From Nakamurella deserti (GTDB lineage: Bacteria; Actinomycetota; Actinomycetes; Mycobacteriales; Nakamurellaceae), in the NCBI RefSeq assembly GCF_003260015.1, contig NZ_QCXS01000002.1:1984001-2048000 (forward strand): 64,000 nt of DNA. Direction: 5' to 3'. The position numbers were made by a program, and so were the translations under genes. Below are positions 17,287-26,986 of this stretch, one piece after another. The first letter of the stretch is position 1. Every line of letters begins with the position of its first letter. The notes beneath the pieces were generated by a model. The model saw only the letters and a program-made list of their open reading frames with translations. It did not search any database and was not told the DNA's origin.

Positions 17287-18473
17287 CCGACCGCGTCCTG
17301 CGCCCGGACACCCTCGCCGTCCGCGGCGGGCTGCACCGGAGCAACTTCGAGGAGACCGCCGAGGCGCTGTACCTGACCTCGGGCTACGTCTACGAATCGG
17401 CGGGTAGCGCCGAAGCGGCCTTCAAGGGCGACATCGACCGCTTCGTCTACTCGCGGTACGGCAACCCCACGGTCGCCACCTTCCAGGAGCGGTTGCGCCT
17501 GATCGAAGGCACCGAGGCGTGCTTCGCCACCGCGAGCGGGATGGCCGCGGTGTTCAACGCGCTGCTCGCCGTGGTGAAGTCCGGCGACCGCATCGTCGCC
17601 GCGCGCTCGCTGTTCGGGTCCTGCTTCGTCATCCTGGACGAGATCCTGCCGCGCTACGGCGTGACCACCGAGTTCGTCGACGGCAGCGACCTCGCGCAGT
17701 GGGAGAAGGCCCTGTCCACCCCCGCGGCCGCGGTGTTCTTCGAGACCCCGTCGAACCCGATGATGGAGCTCGTCGACATCCGGGCCGTCAGCGACCTCGC
17801 CCACGCCGCCGGCGCGAAGGTCGTGCTGGACAACGTCTTCGCCACCCCGGTGCTGCAACGCGGCACCGGGTTCGGCGCCGACATCGTCGTCTACTCGGCG
17901 ACCAAGCACATCGACGGCCAGGGCCGCGTCCTCGGCGGGGCCATCCTCGGCAGTGCGGAGTACATCGACGGCCCGGTGCAGGACCTGATGCGCCACACCG
18001 GCCCGTCGATGAGCCCGTTCAACGCCTGGGTGCTGGTCAAGGGCCTGGAGACGATGAGCATGCGGGTCCGCGCGATGAGCGCGTCGGCGCTGAAGGTCGC
18101 GACGTTCATGGAGCAGCACCCGGGGGTGCGCTGGGTGAAGTACCCGCACCTGGAGTCGCACCCGCAGTACGCGTTGGCGAAGGCGCAGATGGAGCTGGGC
18201 GGCAGCGTGCTGACGTTCGAGCTCGACGCACCCGCCGACGAGGCGAAGGACCGCGCGTTCCGGATGCTGGACGCCCTCGAGGTCGTCGACATCTCCAACA
18301 ACCTCGGCGACTCGAAGTCGCTGATCACCCACCCCGCGTCGACGACGCACCGGCGGATGGGCCCGGAGGGCCGCGCCCGCGTCGGCATCACCGACGGGGT
18401 CGTCCGGCTGTCGGTCGGTCTCGAGGACGTCGAAGATCTTCTGGAGGATCTGGAGTTCGCCCTCAAGGCGTGA
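17283..18473 (+). CDS. metZ: O-succinylhomoserine sulfhydrylase
   Basis: A 396-residue PLP enzyme of the Cys/Met metabolism family that makes homocysteine from O-succinylhomoserine and sulfide. The PLP lysine is in SATKHIDGQGR, a segment typical of MetZ; YSRYGNPTVATFQERL and the C-terminal VRLSVGLEDVEDLL block are also present. The GTG start overlaps the rhodanese stop. Family relatives (cystathionine gamma-synthase, MetY) are similar, but the KHIDGQGR segment and the rhodanese neighbour favour MetZ. Confidence 0.92.
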   Translation: MTDRVLRPDTLAVRGGLHRSNFEETAEALYLTSGYVYESAGSAEAAFKGDIDRFVYSRYGNPTVATFQERLRLIEGTEACFATASGMAAVFNALLAVVKSGDRIVAARSLFGSCFVILDEILPRYGVTTEFVDGSDLAQWEKALSTPAAAVFFETPSNPMMELVDIRAVSDLAHAAGAKVVLDNVFATPVLQRGTGFGADIVVYSATKHIDGQGRVLGGAILGSAEYIDGPVQDLMRHTGPSMSPFNAWVLVKGLETMSMRVRAMSASALKVATFMEQHPGVRWVKYPHLESHPQYALAKAQMELGGSVLTFELDAPADEAKDRAFRMLDALEVVDISNNLGDSKSLITHPASTTHRRMGPEGRARVGITDGVVRLSVGLEDVEDLLEDLEFALKA

Positions 18474-18574
18474 GTCGGGGCGCTCCCGCGGCGGTGGATC
18501 CTCCGCGGGGCCCGACCGGCGGCGGACCCGCGTGAGTCGCGTCACCGCAGGTCAGAGCGGGTGTGCGACGCGGG

Positions 18575-18580
18575 TAATCT
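18575..18580 (+). promoter_or_regulatory. candidate -10 for ferredoxin reductase gene
   Basis: TAATCT lies in the 274-base gap after metZ and would give a leader of about 160 bases. Nothing else recognisable is in the gap. Confidence 0.35.
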
Positions 18581-18747
18581 GGGAGTCGCAGCGCCGGTCG
18601 GCCGCGCTGACGCCTGCCCGGGTCCCGCACGGGCGCGCCCGGCGTCACCGGCCGCTGACCGCGGCGGTGTGGGACCCGTCGAAGCGGATCCCCGCGCCGC
18701 GGCACCACCAGTACAGCGTTATTCAGTCGAATGATATGGAGTGCTCC

Positions 18748-20118
18748 ATGACCTTGCCGTTGCGGGTGGCCGTCGTCGGCGCCGGTCCGGCCGGCATCTA
18801 CGCCTCGGACATCCTGACCAAGAACGATCCGGACGTGACGGTCGACATCTACGACCGGCTGCCGACCCCGTACGGCCTGATCCGGTACGGCGTGGCGCCC
18901 GACCACCCGCGCATCAAGCAGATCATCGTGGCCCTGCACCGGGTGATGGAGAACCCGCGGATCACCTTCACCGGCAACGTGCACGTCGGTGTGGACATCA
19001 AGATGGACGAGCTGCGCCAGTTCTACGACGCGATCGTCTTCGCCACCGGCGCCGAGCGGGACCGGCCGATGGAGATCCCCGGCATCGACCTGCCGCGGTC
19101 CTACGGCGGCGCCGACTTCGTCGCCTTCTACGACTCGCACCCCGACCGCCCGCAGAACTGGGACCTCTCCGACGCCACCAGCGTCGCGGTCATCGGCGTC
19201 GGCAACGTCGGCCTGGACGTGGCGCGGATGCTGGCCCGCACCGCCGACGAGCTGCTGTACACCGAGATTCCGCAGCACGTCTACGACGTGCTCAAGGACT
19301 CCGCCGTCACCGACGTGCACATGTTCGCCCGACGCGGGCCGGCGCAGGCGAAGTTCACCCCGGTGGAGCTGCGCGAGCTGGACCACTCCCCCAACGTCCA
19401 GGTCGTGGTCAGCCCGGAGGGCATGGAGTTCGACGAGGCGTCCGAGACCGAGCTCACCCACCACAAGAGCCTGCGGATGGTCGTCGACGTGCTGTCCGGC
19501 TGGGCGATGCGCGACCCGGAGGACGGTCCGCACCGCCGGATCCACATCCACTTCCTGGAGAACCCGGTCGAGGTCCTGGGGACCGTCGACACCGGTGTCA
19601 CCGGGCTGCGGACCGAGCACCAGGAGCTCACCGGAGACGGCAACGTCCGCGGCACCGGGGAGTTCACCGACTGGCCGGTGCAGGCGGTCTACCGCTGCGT
19701 CGGCTACCGCTCCGAGGCCATCGACGACCTGCCGTTCGACGACCGCCGGATGGTGCTGCCCAACACCGCCGGGCGGGTGCTGGACATCGACGGCGCCCCG
19801 CTGCCGGGCGTCTACGCCACCGGCTGGGTCAAGCGCGGACCGGTCGGACTGATCGGACACACCAAGTCCGACGCCGCCGAGACCGTCGCAAACCTGCTCG
19901 CCGACGCGCCGAACCTGCCGCAGGCGCCGCAGCGCGACCGGGACGCGGCCCGCGACCTGCTGCACTCCAAGGGCCTGCCGGTCACCGACTTCGACGGCTG
20001 GGACCGCCTCGAGGACCACGAGCGTGGGCTCGGCTCGGCCGTCGGGCGCGAGCGGATCAAGCTCATCTCGCGGGGCGAGATGACCGAGGTGGCCCGGATC
20101 CTGGCGCGCAACGGCTGA
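18748..20118 (+). CDS. fprA: ferredoxin/adrenodoxin-NADP+ reductase (FprA type)
   Basis: A 456-residue FAD protein moving electrons between NADPH and ferredoxin. The FAD site RVAVVGAGPAGIYA lies at the N-terminus, the PYGLIRYGVAPDHPRIK block is characteristic of the adrenodoxin reductase group, the NADPH loop is VIGVGNVGLDVARM, and GWVKRGPVGLIGHTKSDA closes the FAD fold. ATG 18748 with GGAG upstream is chosen over the long upstream extension. Ferredoxins at 33072 and the Rieske protein at 29560 are possible partners, but the catabolic cluster has its own reductase. Confidence 0.92.
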   Translation: MTLPLRVAVVGAGPAGIYASDILTKNDPDVTVDIYDRLPTPYGLIRYGVAPDHPRIKQIIVALHRVMENPRITFTGNVHVGVDIKMDELRQFYDAIVFATGAERDRPMEIPGIDLPRSYGGADFVAFYDSHPDRPQNWDLSDATSVAVIGVGNVGLDVARMLARTADELLYTEIPQHVYDVLKDSAVTDVHMFARRGPAQAKFTPVELRELDHSPNVQVVVSPEGMEFDEASETELTHHKSLRMVVDVLSGWAMRDPEDGPHRRIHIHFLENPVEVLGTVDTGVTGLRTEHQELTGDGNVRGTGEFTDWPVQAVYRCVGYRSEAIDDLPFDDRRMVLPNTAGRVLDIDGAPLPGVYATGWVKRGPVGLIGHTKSDAAETVANLLADAPNLPQAPQRDRDAARDLLHSKGLPVTDFDGWDRLEDHERGLGSAVGRERIKLISRGEMTEVARILARNG

Positions 20119-20141
20119 TCGCACGCGACACCCGCCGACGG

Positions 20142-20176
20142 CAGCGGGGTGGGGCCTTCCGGGCGCCACCCCGCTG
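20142..20176. terminator. bidirectional terminator between convergent genes
   Basis: CAGCGGGGTGG at 20142-20152 pairs perfectly with CCACCCCGCTG at 20166-20176 around a 13-base loop. It lies between the convergent fprA and the gene at 20223. Confidence 0.75.
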
Positions 20177-20222
20177 ACGCGTTTCCGGGCCCCGTCCCCG
20201 CGGCCTGAGGGGTGCCTCGACG

Positions 20223-20864
20223 TCAGGAGCCGTCGTACTCGCTCAGGCTCGGCAGCAGCACGTCGGAGGTCAGGTGCGGCGGGGCGCCCCGGTCCAGGTC
20301 GACGCCGTCCTCGGCGAGCTGGTCGCGGGCGATCTCGGCGTCGTCGGCCCGTACGAGATCCCGGTCGTCGAGCAGCCGGTCGAGGCCCTCGCCGCCGAGC
20401 AACGCGATCATCAGCCGCTGCAGCCGCTGCCGTACGTCGTCGTCGGGATGCCCCAGCAGCACGACCATCTCGACCGCGTCGTCGTCGCGGGCGAGTCCGT
20501 CGAGTGCTTCGGCGGCATGCACCGCGGCGAGCCCGCCCTGGCCGGCGACGAGGTCCAGCAGCGCATCGACCAGCGCGACGCGGTCCTCCTCCGCGACGGG
20601 CGCCGGCAGCCGGGAGGCACCGACCGCGGCGGCCAACGGCAGGTAGCCGTCGTCCTCCAGCCCGCGCACCAGGGTGGGCACCCGCAGCGGCGCGGCGATC
20701 AGGTCGGGGTGCATCAGCACGTTGGCGACGGCCTGGACGTCCTCCCAGGCGTCCAGCGCGTACTGCACCTCACCGAGGGTCTCGTCGTCGACCGGGAGCA
20801 GCGCATCGTGCGCCGAGGTCGCCTCGGCGAGGGTGGTGGCGGCCAGGAACGGCGCTGCGGTCAT
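20223..20864 (-). CDS. hypothetical helical protein, possibly HEAT-like
   Basis: A 213-residue acidic, alanine- and leucine-rich protein without a signal or membrane segment. Regular helical pairs (for example ALVDALLDLVAGQGGLAAVHAAEALDGL) hint at HEAT/ARM-like repeats, but no repeat consensus is strict enough to assert. A perfect GGAGG stands before the ATG. It is divergent from the Nei-type glycosylase gene. I do not recognise the family. Confidence 0.7.
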   Translation of the reverse strand: MTAAPFLAATTLAEATSAHDALLPVDDETLGEVQYALDAWEDVQAVANVLMHPDLIAAPLRVPTLVRGLEDDGYLPLAAAVGASRLPAPVAEEDRVALVDALLDLVAGQGGLAAVHAAEALDGLARDDDAVEMVVLLGHPDDDVRQRLQRLMIALLGGEGLDRLLDDRDLVRADDAEIARDQLAEDGVDLDRGAPPHLTSDVLLPSLSEYDGS

Positions 20865-21017
20865 CGGTACCTCCGGGTGCGGGGAACGGCACCGCGAACG
20901 CTACGGGGTGCCGACCGGCGCCCACGACACCGATCGCCGCGGGCGGGTATGACTGGTCCGGTACCACCGTCACGGCCCGGCGTGCCCGGGCCCCCACCAC
21001 GACGTGAAGGATCGCGC

Positions 21018-21839
21018 ATGCCCGAAGGCCACACCATTCTGCGGCTCGCTCGCGAGCACCAGAAGCTGTTCAAGGGCAGCGTGCTGCACGTGGACAGTCC
21101 GCAGGGCAAGTTCGCCGAGGGTGCGGAGTTGCTGGACGGCGGGCGGCTGATCGGCGTGCAGGCGTTCGGCAAGCACTCGCTGCACCGTTTCCGGCCCTTC
21201 GAGGACGGCCCTCCGCGGTTCGACCTGTGGCTGCACGTGCACCTGGGGCTGTACGGCAAGTGGGTCAGCGGGCCGCTACCCCTGCCGGAGGTGGTCGGCC
21301 AGGTGCGGCTGCGGATCTGGGACGAGCACCACTTCGCCCAGCTGCGGGGCGCGACCGTGTCCGAGGTGCTGACCGCGGAGGCGGTCAAGACGCTGCAGGC
21401 GCGGCTCGGCGAGGATCCCCTGAAGTCCAGGGACGCCGGTGCGACGTCGTACGCGAAGGTCTCCCGCAGCAGCAAGCCGATCGGTCTGCTGCTGATGGAT
21501 CAGGCGGTGATGGCCGGCGTCGGCAACGTCTACCGCGCGGAGATCCTGTTCATCCACCGCATCGACCCGCACCGCCCCGGCAACCAGGTCACCGAGGAGC
21601 AGTGGCAGCTGCTGTGGGCGGACCTCATCACCCTGATGCGCGCCGGCGTACGGGCCGGCCGCATCGTCACCACCGCCCCCGCGGACCGGGAGAAGGTCTC
21701 CGGCCCGGTCCGCCGCGACGACGCGCACTACGTGTACCGCCGGCACGGACTGCCCTGCCGGATCTGCGGCACCGAGGTCCTGATGGAGGAGTTCGGAGGA
21801 CGCCGCCTCTACTGGTGCCCGACCTGCCAGGCGACCTGA
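21018..21839 (+). CDS. Fpg/Nei family DNA glycosylase (endonuclease VIII-like)
   Basis: A 273-residue DNA-repair enzyme that removes oxidised bases and nicks the abasic site. It starts MPEGH, so after Met removal Pro is the Schiff-base nucleophile and Glu the acid. GVGNVYRAEILF is the helix-two-turn-helix, and the C-terminus has a zinc finger CxxC...CxxC (CRICGTE...CPTC). PEGH rather than PELP, and the finger spacing, place it with Nei-type enzymes. A longer open frame upstream exists, but the MPEGH start is decisive and has GAAGGA before it. Confidence 0.93.
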   Translation: MPEGHTILRLAREHQKLFKGSVLHVDSPQGKFAEGAELLDGGRLIGVQAFGKHSLHRFRPFEDGPPRFDLWLHVHLGLYGKWVSGPLPLPEVVGQVRLRIWDEHHFAQLRGATVSEVLTAEAVKTLQARLGEDPLKSRDAGATSYAKVSRSSKPIGLLLMDQAVMAGVGNVYRAEILFIHRIDPHRPGNQVTEEQWQLLWADLITLMRAGVRAGRIVTTAPADREKVSGPVRRDDAHYVYRRHGLPCRICGTEVLMEEFGGRRLYWCPTCQAT

Positions 21840-21846
21840 GCGTCGG

Positions 21847-22413
21847 TCAGAGCGCGGGGGTGACCGCCGGCAGGATCTCGTGGAAGGTCCGGCCGCGGGC
21901 CGGGGTGCCGATCGCGGTCATCGCCCACCCCGCGCCCGAGCGGGTCACCTTGGCCATCACCAGCGCGGTGTGGTCCCCGGACCCGGCCAGCGTGTAGCCG
22001 GCCAGCGCGGTGTTCGTGGTGGCGTCGAACAGCTGCACCGACGCCGTCTCGATCTGGGTGAACGCCTGCCCCAGGAACGAGTTGACCGTGAACACCAGCG
22101 ACTGCGCGGTGGCCGGCAGCGCCGCCAGATCCACCCGGATTGTCTCGCCCGCACCACCCGCGCGGTCGTCACCGGTGTGCTGGATCGACCCGTCCCTGCT
22201 CTGCAGCTGCTGGAACCAGACCTGGTCGACGAGCTGCCGGTTGCCGTCGAACACCAGGCAGCTGGCGTCGAGATCGACCGAGACCTTCTTGGAGCCGAAG
22301 AAGCCCTTCTTGGTCAGGCCCTCCCAGCCGAGGACCAGGTTGACGCTGGTGAGGGTGCCGCCGCCGCTCTTGGTCAGCGAGACACTCTGTCCCTTGGTCA
22401 TGTTGATGGCCAT
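21847..22413 (-). CDS. TerD family protein
   Basis: A 188-residue TerD/tellurium-resistance fold protein, a calcium-binding beta-sandwich found in stress and surface-defence clusters. Visible: MTKGQSVSLTKSGGG, VNLVLGWEG, KKVSVDLDASCLVFD and the GDDRAGGAGETI calcium-loop region. GGAG precedes the ATG. It directly follows a TerC-like (DUF475) membrane gene on the same strand, the usual TerD-TerC pairing. Confidence 0.93.
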   Translation of the reverse strand: MAINMTKGQSVSLTKSGGGTLTSVNLVLGWEGLTKKGFFGSKKVSVDLDASCLVFDGNRQLVDQVWFQQLQSRDGSIQHTGDDRAGGAGETIRVDLAALPATAQSLVFTVNSFLGQAFTQIETASVQLFDATTNTALAGYTLAGSGDHTALVMAKVTRSGAGWAMTAIGTPARGRTFHEILPAVTPAL

Positions 22414-22454
22414 GTTGCTCCGCTCGTCGTGTCGGGCGGGGACCGGTCAGGCCC

Positions 22455-23514
22455 CTACGCCGGTACAACGCCTCGGGCCAGCCGGCGGTTCCGCAGCACA
22501 CTGGACCCGAACGCGGCGGCGATCAGCACCACGCCGATCAGGCCGGTGAAGACCTCGTCGAGCTCGATGCCGAACGACAGCAACAGGATGACCGCGAGTG
22601 CGCCGATCGCCCAGTGCGCGCCGTGCTCCAGGTAGACGTAGTCGGCCAGGGTGCCGTTGCGGACGAAGAACACGGTCAACGAGCGGACGAACATCGCTCC
22701 GATCAACCCCAGGCCGAGGGCGATCAGGATGGGGTCGGAGGTGATGGCGAAGGCGCCGATGACGCCGTCGAAGGAGAACGAGGCGTCCAGCACCTCCAGG
22801 TACAGGAACAGGAAGAAGGCCGCCCGCCCGACGACGATCACCGGCGTCGGGCGCGTCCCGCCCGGCACCGGTTCCGCCGGTGTGGGCTGTTCGAACAGGG
22901 CGCTCAACCCGTTGACCGCCAGATAGCCGACCAGACCGAGCATCCCGGCCGGCAGGACGACATCGGGCTCCTCGGCGAGCGTCTCGGCGCAGATCAGAAG
23001 GGCCCCGACCGCGACGACCACCGACAACTGGTCCAGCCGGCCGATCGTGGCCAACGGCCGTTCGATCCAGCTCAGCCAGGTGATCTCGCGCTCGGTCAGG
23101 ACGAAGTCCAGGAACAGCATCAGCAGGAACATGCCGCCGAACGCGGCGATCTGCGGGTGTGCGTCGGCGAGCAGCGCGGCGTAGCTGGTCGGATTAGACT
23201 CCGGACGCTGCTCCATGGCCAGCGAGATCGCCTCGACGGGACCGAGTCCTGCGGTGACCGCGACGATCAGCAGCGGGAACACCAGGCGCATCCCGAAGAC
23301 GGCGATGACGATGCCGACGGTGAGGAAGATGCGTTGCCAGAACGGGCTCATCCGCTCCAGCACGGTCGCGTTGATGACCGCGTTGTCGAACGACAACGAG
23401 ATCTCCAGGACGCCCAGCACCGCACAGAAGAACAGCGCGGTGTGCCCGCCGTAGACGAACGCCCCCAACGAGCGCGGCCAGCGAGACGACCGCCGCGCCG
23501 GTGAAGGTGCGCAT
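22455..23514 (-). CDS. DUF475/TerC-like integral membrane protein, frameshifted near the N-terminus
   Basis: A polytopic membrane protein of the TerC-related DUF475 family (FDNAVINATVL and FSFDGVIGAF are the two paired acidic helix motifs). The open frame as read begins with an unconvincing TTG at 23468. The normal N-terminus, MRTFTGAAVVSLAALVG, is encoded just upstream from ATG 23514 in another frame. Removing one base from the run of five C at 23462-23466 (G on the coding strand) joins the two halves into a full-length protein of about 352 residues. Either this is a sequencing slip in a homopolymer, a real mutation, or phase variation; sequence alone cannot decide. Confidence 0.85.
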
Positions 23515-23530
23515 CAGGACGGCCGGGGCG

Positions 23531-24379
23531 TCACGGGGAGCGGCGTGGCGTGAGCGGGGTGAACGGGCGGGTGTCCGAGGAGGGGGCGTCACCCGGGTCC
23601 GGCACCGTCCCCCCGGTGGCGGGGTCCGACGACGCCCCGGCCGCGGGGACCGCGCCGGGCGCGGCGACGTCGACGACGTCGACCACCACGACGGTGATGT
23701 TGTCCCGGCCCCCGGCCGCGACCGCCGCGGCGACCAACCGGTCGGCCACCTGCTGCGGCGGATCGCGACGGCACAGCAGCTCGGCCAGGTCGGGCGGCTC
23801 GACCTCGCCGGTCAGCCCGTCCGAGCAGACCAGGAAGCGGTCTCCGACGGTGGCCGGCACCAGCCAGAAGTCGGGCACCGGGTCGTCGTCGGCGCCGATG
23901 GCCCGGGTGACGATGTTGCGTTCGGGATGGTGGCGGGCCTCGTCCGGGGCGAGCATCCCGCTGTCGACCATCTCCTGCACCAGCGAGTGGTCGACGCTCA
24001 CCTGGACCACCTCACCGCCGGTGCGGCGGTAGACACGGGAGTCACCGACGTTGAAGACCAGCCAGTGCGCGATGCCCTCGAAGGTCGTCGCGACGATCCC
24101 GGTGACGGTGGTGCCGCCACCGGTCGGCCGGACGGCGTCCGCTGCGGCCGCGATCCGGCCCTCCGCCCAGCGGCGGTCGAGGTCGTCGCGGCCCGCACCC
24201 TCGGCGAACTGCTCGACGGTCAGCCGGCTGGCGATGTCACCGGCCTCGTAGCCGCCCATGCCGTCGGCGACGACGAACACCGGGAACGCCGCCAGCACGG
24301 CGTCCTCGTTGACCTCACGGACCCGGCCCACGTCCGTGGCCGACCCGTACGCGACGGTGATCACCGGCGCCCGCCCCAC
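23531..24379 (-). CDS. PP2C-type Ser/Thr protein phosphatase
   Basis: A 282-residue metal-dependent phosphatase. The catalytic metal residues appear in VREVNED, VADGMGGYEAG, CSDGLTGEV and GGRDNITVVVV. After the domain (about residue 240) comes a Pro/Ala-rich tail of about 40 residues with no membrane helix, unlike PstP which has one. It would reverse Ser/Thr kinase signalling in the cytoplasm. GTG 24379 is taken as start; a GTG five codons further in is also possible. Confidence 0.9.
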   Translation of the reverse strand: MGRAPVITVAYGSATDVGRVREVNEDAVLAAFPVFVVADGMGGYEAGDIASRLTVEQFAEGAGRDDLDRRWAEGRIAAAADAVRPTGGGTTVTGIVATTFEGIAHWLVFNVGDSRVYRRTGGEVVQVSVDHSLVQEMVDSGMLAPDEARHHPERNIVTRAIGADDDPVPDFWLVPATVGDRFLVCSDGLTGEVEPPDLAELLCRRDPPQQVADRLVAAAVAAGGRDNITVVVVDVVDVAAPGAVPAAGASSDPATGGTVPDPGDAPSSDTRPFTPLTPRRSP

Positions 24380-24412
24380 CCGTTGTCCCTGCGCGCTCCG
24401 TACACGCCGACG

Positions 24413-24418
24413 AGCGTA
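24413..24418 (-). promoter_or_regulatory. -10 element for the PP2C gene
   Basis: TACGCT on the minus strand, about 34 bases before the GTG at 24379. Confidence 0.35.
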
Positions 24419-24464
24419 GCGGCGCCGGTCGTCGTGGCCCGCGGGGAGGTGGGCTCGGGACCCG

Positions 24465-25121
24465 TCACGAACCCCGGACGGCCTCGGCCAGCTTGCCGGG
24501 GATCTCGGCCGCGGTCATCCGCGGGCCGTAGGCGGGCCGGTCGCGCTCGAAACGCCAGCTCTCGGCCAGCGATCCGGCGTCGACGGCATCGAACCCGAAC
24601 TCGTCCAGCAGCGTGGTCACCAGCGCCTTCGCCTCGAGGTCGTCGCCGGCGACGGGCAGCGCGCGGCGGTCGGGCGTGTGGGCCGGGGTGCCGTCGGTGG
24701 TCAGTTCCTCGGCGCGGATGCCGTTGAAGACCTTGACGATCCGCGAGGTCGGCAGGTGCTCCTGGAGCATCTGCGACACCGTGGTGCGCTCCGCGTCGAG
24801 CTCGGCGATGTGACCGTCGCGCTCGAAGTAGTAGTTGTTCGTGTCGATGACGATCTTGCCGGCCAGCGGCTCGACGGGGACGTCACGGTAGTTCTTGAGC
24901 GGCACCGTGACCACGACCAGGTCTCCCGCGGCAGCCGCCTCGGCGGCGCTGCCGGCGGTGGCCGACGGGCCCAGCTCGGTCACCAGGTCGGTCAGGGTCT
25001 CGGGTCCCCGGGAGTTGCTGACGACGACGCGGTAGCCGGCGGCGACGGCGAGGCGGGCGAGTTGGCCGCCGATGTTGCCGGCGCCGATTAGTCCGATGGT
25101 GGTGAGTCCGGTGGCGGTCAT
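24465..25121 (-). CDS. NADPH:F420 oxidoreductase-like dinucleotide-binding protein
   Basis: A 218-residue single-domain Rossmann protein. GLIGAGNIGGQLARLA is the NADP site and SNSRGPE matches the F420-dependent NADP reductase group. VVTVPLKNYRDVP, NNYYFERDG and VAGDDLEAKALV follow family order. It may exchange electrons between NADPH and F420, but related proteins act on other substrates, so the reaction is a guess. ATG 25121 has GAAAGGTG ahead. It is divergent from mscR. Confidence 0.8.
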   Translation of the reverse strand: MTATGLTTIGLIGAGNIGGQLARLAVAAGYRVVVSNSRGPETLTDLVTELGPSATAGSAAEAAAAGDLVVVTVPLKNYRDVPVEPLAGKIVIDTNNYYFERDGHIAELDAERTTVSQMLQEHLPTSRIVKVFNGIRAEELTTDGTPAHTPDRRALPVAGDDLEAKALVTTLLDEFGFDAVDAGSLAESWRFERDRPAYGPRMTAAEIPGKLAEAVRGS

Positions 25122-25232
25122 GGTGGTGCACCTTTCGTCGTGCCGTGTGTCCGGCGGTACGTCTCGCGGCGGCCGGACCCTGGCCACAACCCCGGGGGCG
25201 ACGGGGATGTTCCCGCCCGCGGGGTGACGAAC

Positions 25233-25261
25233 GGGACAGCCTCCGGTGGGCCACCTAGAGT
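25233..25261 (+). promoter_or_regulatory. sigma-70-type promoter of mscR
   Basis: GGGACA at 25233-25238 and TAGAGT at 25256-25261 are separated by 17 bases. A GGAGG ribosome site precedes the GTG at 25294. Confidence 0.45.
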
Positions 25262-25293
25262 CAGGCCGTACCCGTCTCGCATCGGAGGTAGCT

Positions 25294-26382
25294 GTGCCGC
25301 ACGCAGTCAAGGCCGTCATCGCCCGCACCAAGGACGCACCCGTCGAGGTGGTCACCATCCACGTGCCCGACCCGGGCCCGGGTGAGGCGCTGGTGCAGGT
25401 CCAGGCGTGCGGCGTGTGCCACACCGACCTGCACTACAAGCTCGGCGGGATCGGGAACGACTACCCGTACCTGCTCGGCCACGAGGCCGCGGGCATCGTG
25501 GAGGCGGTCGGCGACGGCGTCACCGACGTCGCGCCCGGCGACTACGTGATCCTCAACTGGCGGGCGGTCTGCGGCGAGTGCCGGGCCTGCCGCCGCGGCC
25601 GCCCCTGGTACTGCTTCAACACCCACAACGCCACGCAGAAGATGACGCTCGAGGACGGCACCGAGCTGTCCCCCGCGCTCGGGATCGGCGCGTTCGCGGA
25701 GAAGACGCTGGTGCACGCGGGTCAGTGCACGAAGGTCGACCAGGAGGCGCCGGCCACGGTGGCCGGGCTGCTGGGCTGCGGCGTGATGGCCGGGCTGGGG
25801 GCGGCGATCAACACCGGTGCCGTCAGCAAGGAGGACACCGTCGCGGTCATCGGCTGCGGTGGCGTCGGTGACGCGGCGATCGCCGGCGCGAACCTCGTCG
25901 GCGCCCGGCGGATCATCGCCGTCGACCGCGACGAGCGGAAGCTGCAGTGGGCGAAGGAGTTCGGCGCCACCCACACCGTCCTGGTGGGCGAGGACACCGA
26001 CGTGGTCGCCGAGATCCAGGCGCTGACCGACGGTTTCGGCGCCGACGTGGTGATCGACGCGGTCGGCCGGCCCGAGACGTGGAAGCAGGCGTTCTACGGC
26101 CGCGACCTCGCGGGCACCGTCGTGCTCGTCGGGGTGCCCACGCCGACGATGCAGCTCGAGCTGCCGCTGCTGGACGTCTTCGGCCGCGGCGGATCGCTCA
26201 AGTCCTCCTGGTACGGCGACTGCCTGCCGTCCCGCGACTTCCCCGTGCTCATCGAGCTGTTCCTCGGCGGCCGGCTGCCGCTGGACAAGTTCGTCTCCGA
26301 GACCATCGGCCTCGACGCCATCGAGGAGGCCTTCGACAAGATGCACCGCGGTGAGGTCCTGCGGTCGGTCGTGACGCTCTAG
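25294..26382 (+). CDS. S-(hydroxymethyl)mycothiol dehydrogenase
   Basis: A 362-residue zinc-dependent alcohol dehydrogenase that oxidises the mycothiol-formaldehyde adduct (and reduces S-nitrosomycothiol in relatives such as MscR). Zinc ligands: [16 protein letters not shown], and the structural zinc cysteines in [15 protein letters not shown]. The [12 protein letters not shown] block binds NAD. The [15 protein letters not shown] stretch is characteristic of the mycothiol subgroup. GTG 25294 has a GGAGG site. The metallo-beta-lactamase that often follows it in mycobacteria is absent here. Confidence 0.9.
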   Translation: MPHAVKAVIARTKDAPVEVVTIHVPDPGPGEALVQVQACGVCHTDLHYKLGGIGNDYPYLLGHEAAGIVEAVGDGVTDVAPGDYVILNWRAVCGECRACRRGRPWYCFNTHNATQKMTLEDGTELSPALGIGAFAEKTLVHAGQCTKVDQEAPATVAGLLGCGVMAGLGAAINTGAVSKEDTVAVIGCGGVGDAAIAGANLVGARRIIAVDRDERKLQWAKEFGATHTVLVGEDTDVVAEIQALTDGFGADVVIDAVGRPETWKQAFYGRDLAGTVVLVGVPTPTMQLELPLLDVFGRGGSLKSSWYGDCLPSRDFPVLIELFLGGRLPLDKFVSETIGLDAIEEAFDKMHRGEVLRSVVTL

Positions 26383-26986
26383 CGGCGTCCCCGGCGCAGG
26401 TCGCCGCCGACGGAGCTCCCCGTCGGGTCACCGGTCGGCGGCGGACGGCCCCCGCGGGGCCACTGGACACCCGTCGACGGGCACGCCACCTCCCGACCGG
26501 GGCCCGCTCCGAGGAGCGGCGGGCCCGCCGTCGACGACCCGGATGCCGGGCGGCGGCGTCCGGTGAGCCGGCGTCCGGCCGGGAGTGGCGGGCGGCGGGA
26601 CCGTCGGACACGTCGACCCGGCCGCCCTGCCGTCCATCGAGCGCGGCGCCGCGCCCGATCGCGACGGCGGGCGGTCACCGGACTCCCCGAGCGTCCGAAG
26701 CGGCATCGCTCCGCAGTGACCCGTCCGTCGCCCACGGATGAGTTCGATGAGTGGCTGACCCCGCCGACGAGGTCAGCGGACCTCCGCCGCCGTCCTCTCG
26801 CCGACTCCGCGGCGGACCGCCCCTTCTCGGCCGCTCCCGGTCGAGCCGCAGTGCACACCCGTCCCGGCCCGGGAACGGGTGCCGGTCAGTACACCGCACC
26901 CCGGCCCGCCGGCCGCCGGGACGCCCCGCGGAGCCGGAGCGGCACCGCTGCGCAGCAGCCCGACCACCCCGGACGATTGCCCCTGC
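26383..26986. other. long gap without recognisable genes
   Basis: About 600 bases between mscR and the catabolic operon promoter. Open frames on both strands encode only Arg/Pro-rich, shadow-like peptides with no ribosome site. A 15-base sequence (CGTCCGGTGAGCCGG, 26557-26571) recurs at 37099-37113 on the other side of the cluster. Confidence 0.5.

Noticed and set aside
18474-18747. Possible riboswitch between metZ and fprA
   Set aside because: The gap follows rather than precedes the methionine gene, and I could not build a SAM or other known riboswitch core from it.
18463-20169. 568-codon minus-strand open frame opposite fprA
   Set aside because: Fully antisense to a clear gene; low-complexity Val/Gly/Asp/His composition and no ribosome site.
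26379-26858. Possible 159-residue minus-strand protein in the gap after mscR
   Set aside because: Arg/Pro/Gly-rich, no domain, no start signal; indistinguishable from noise.
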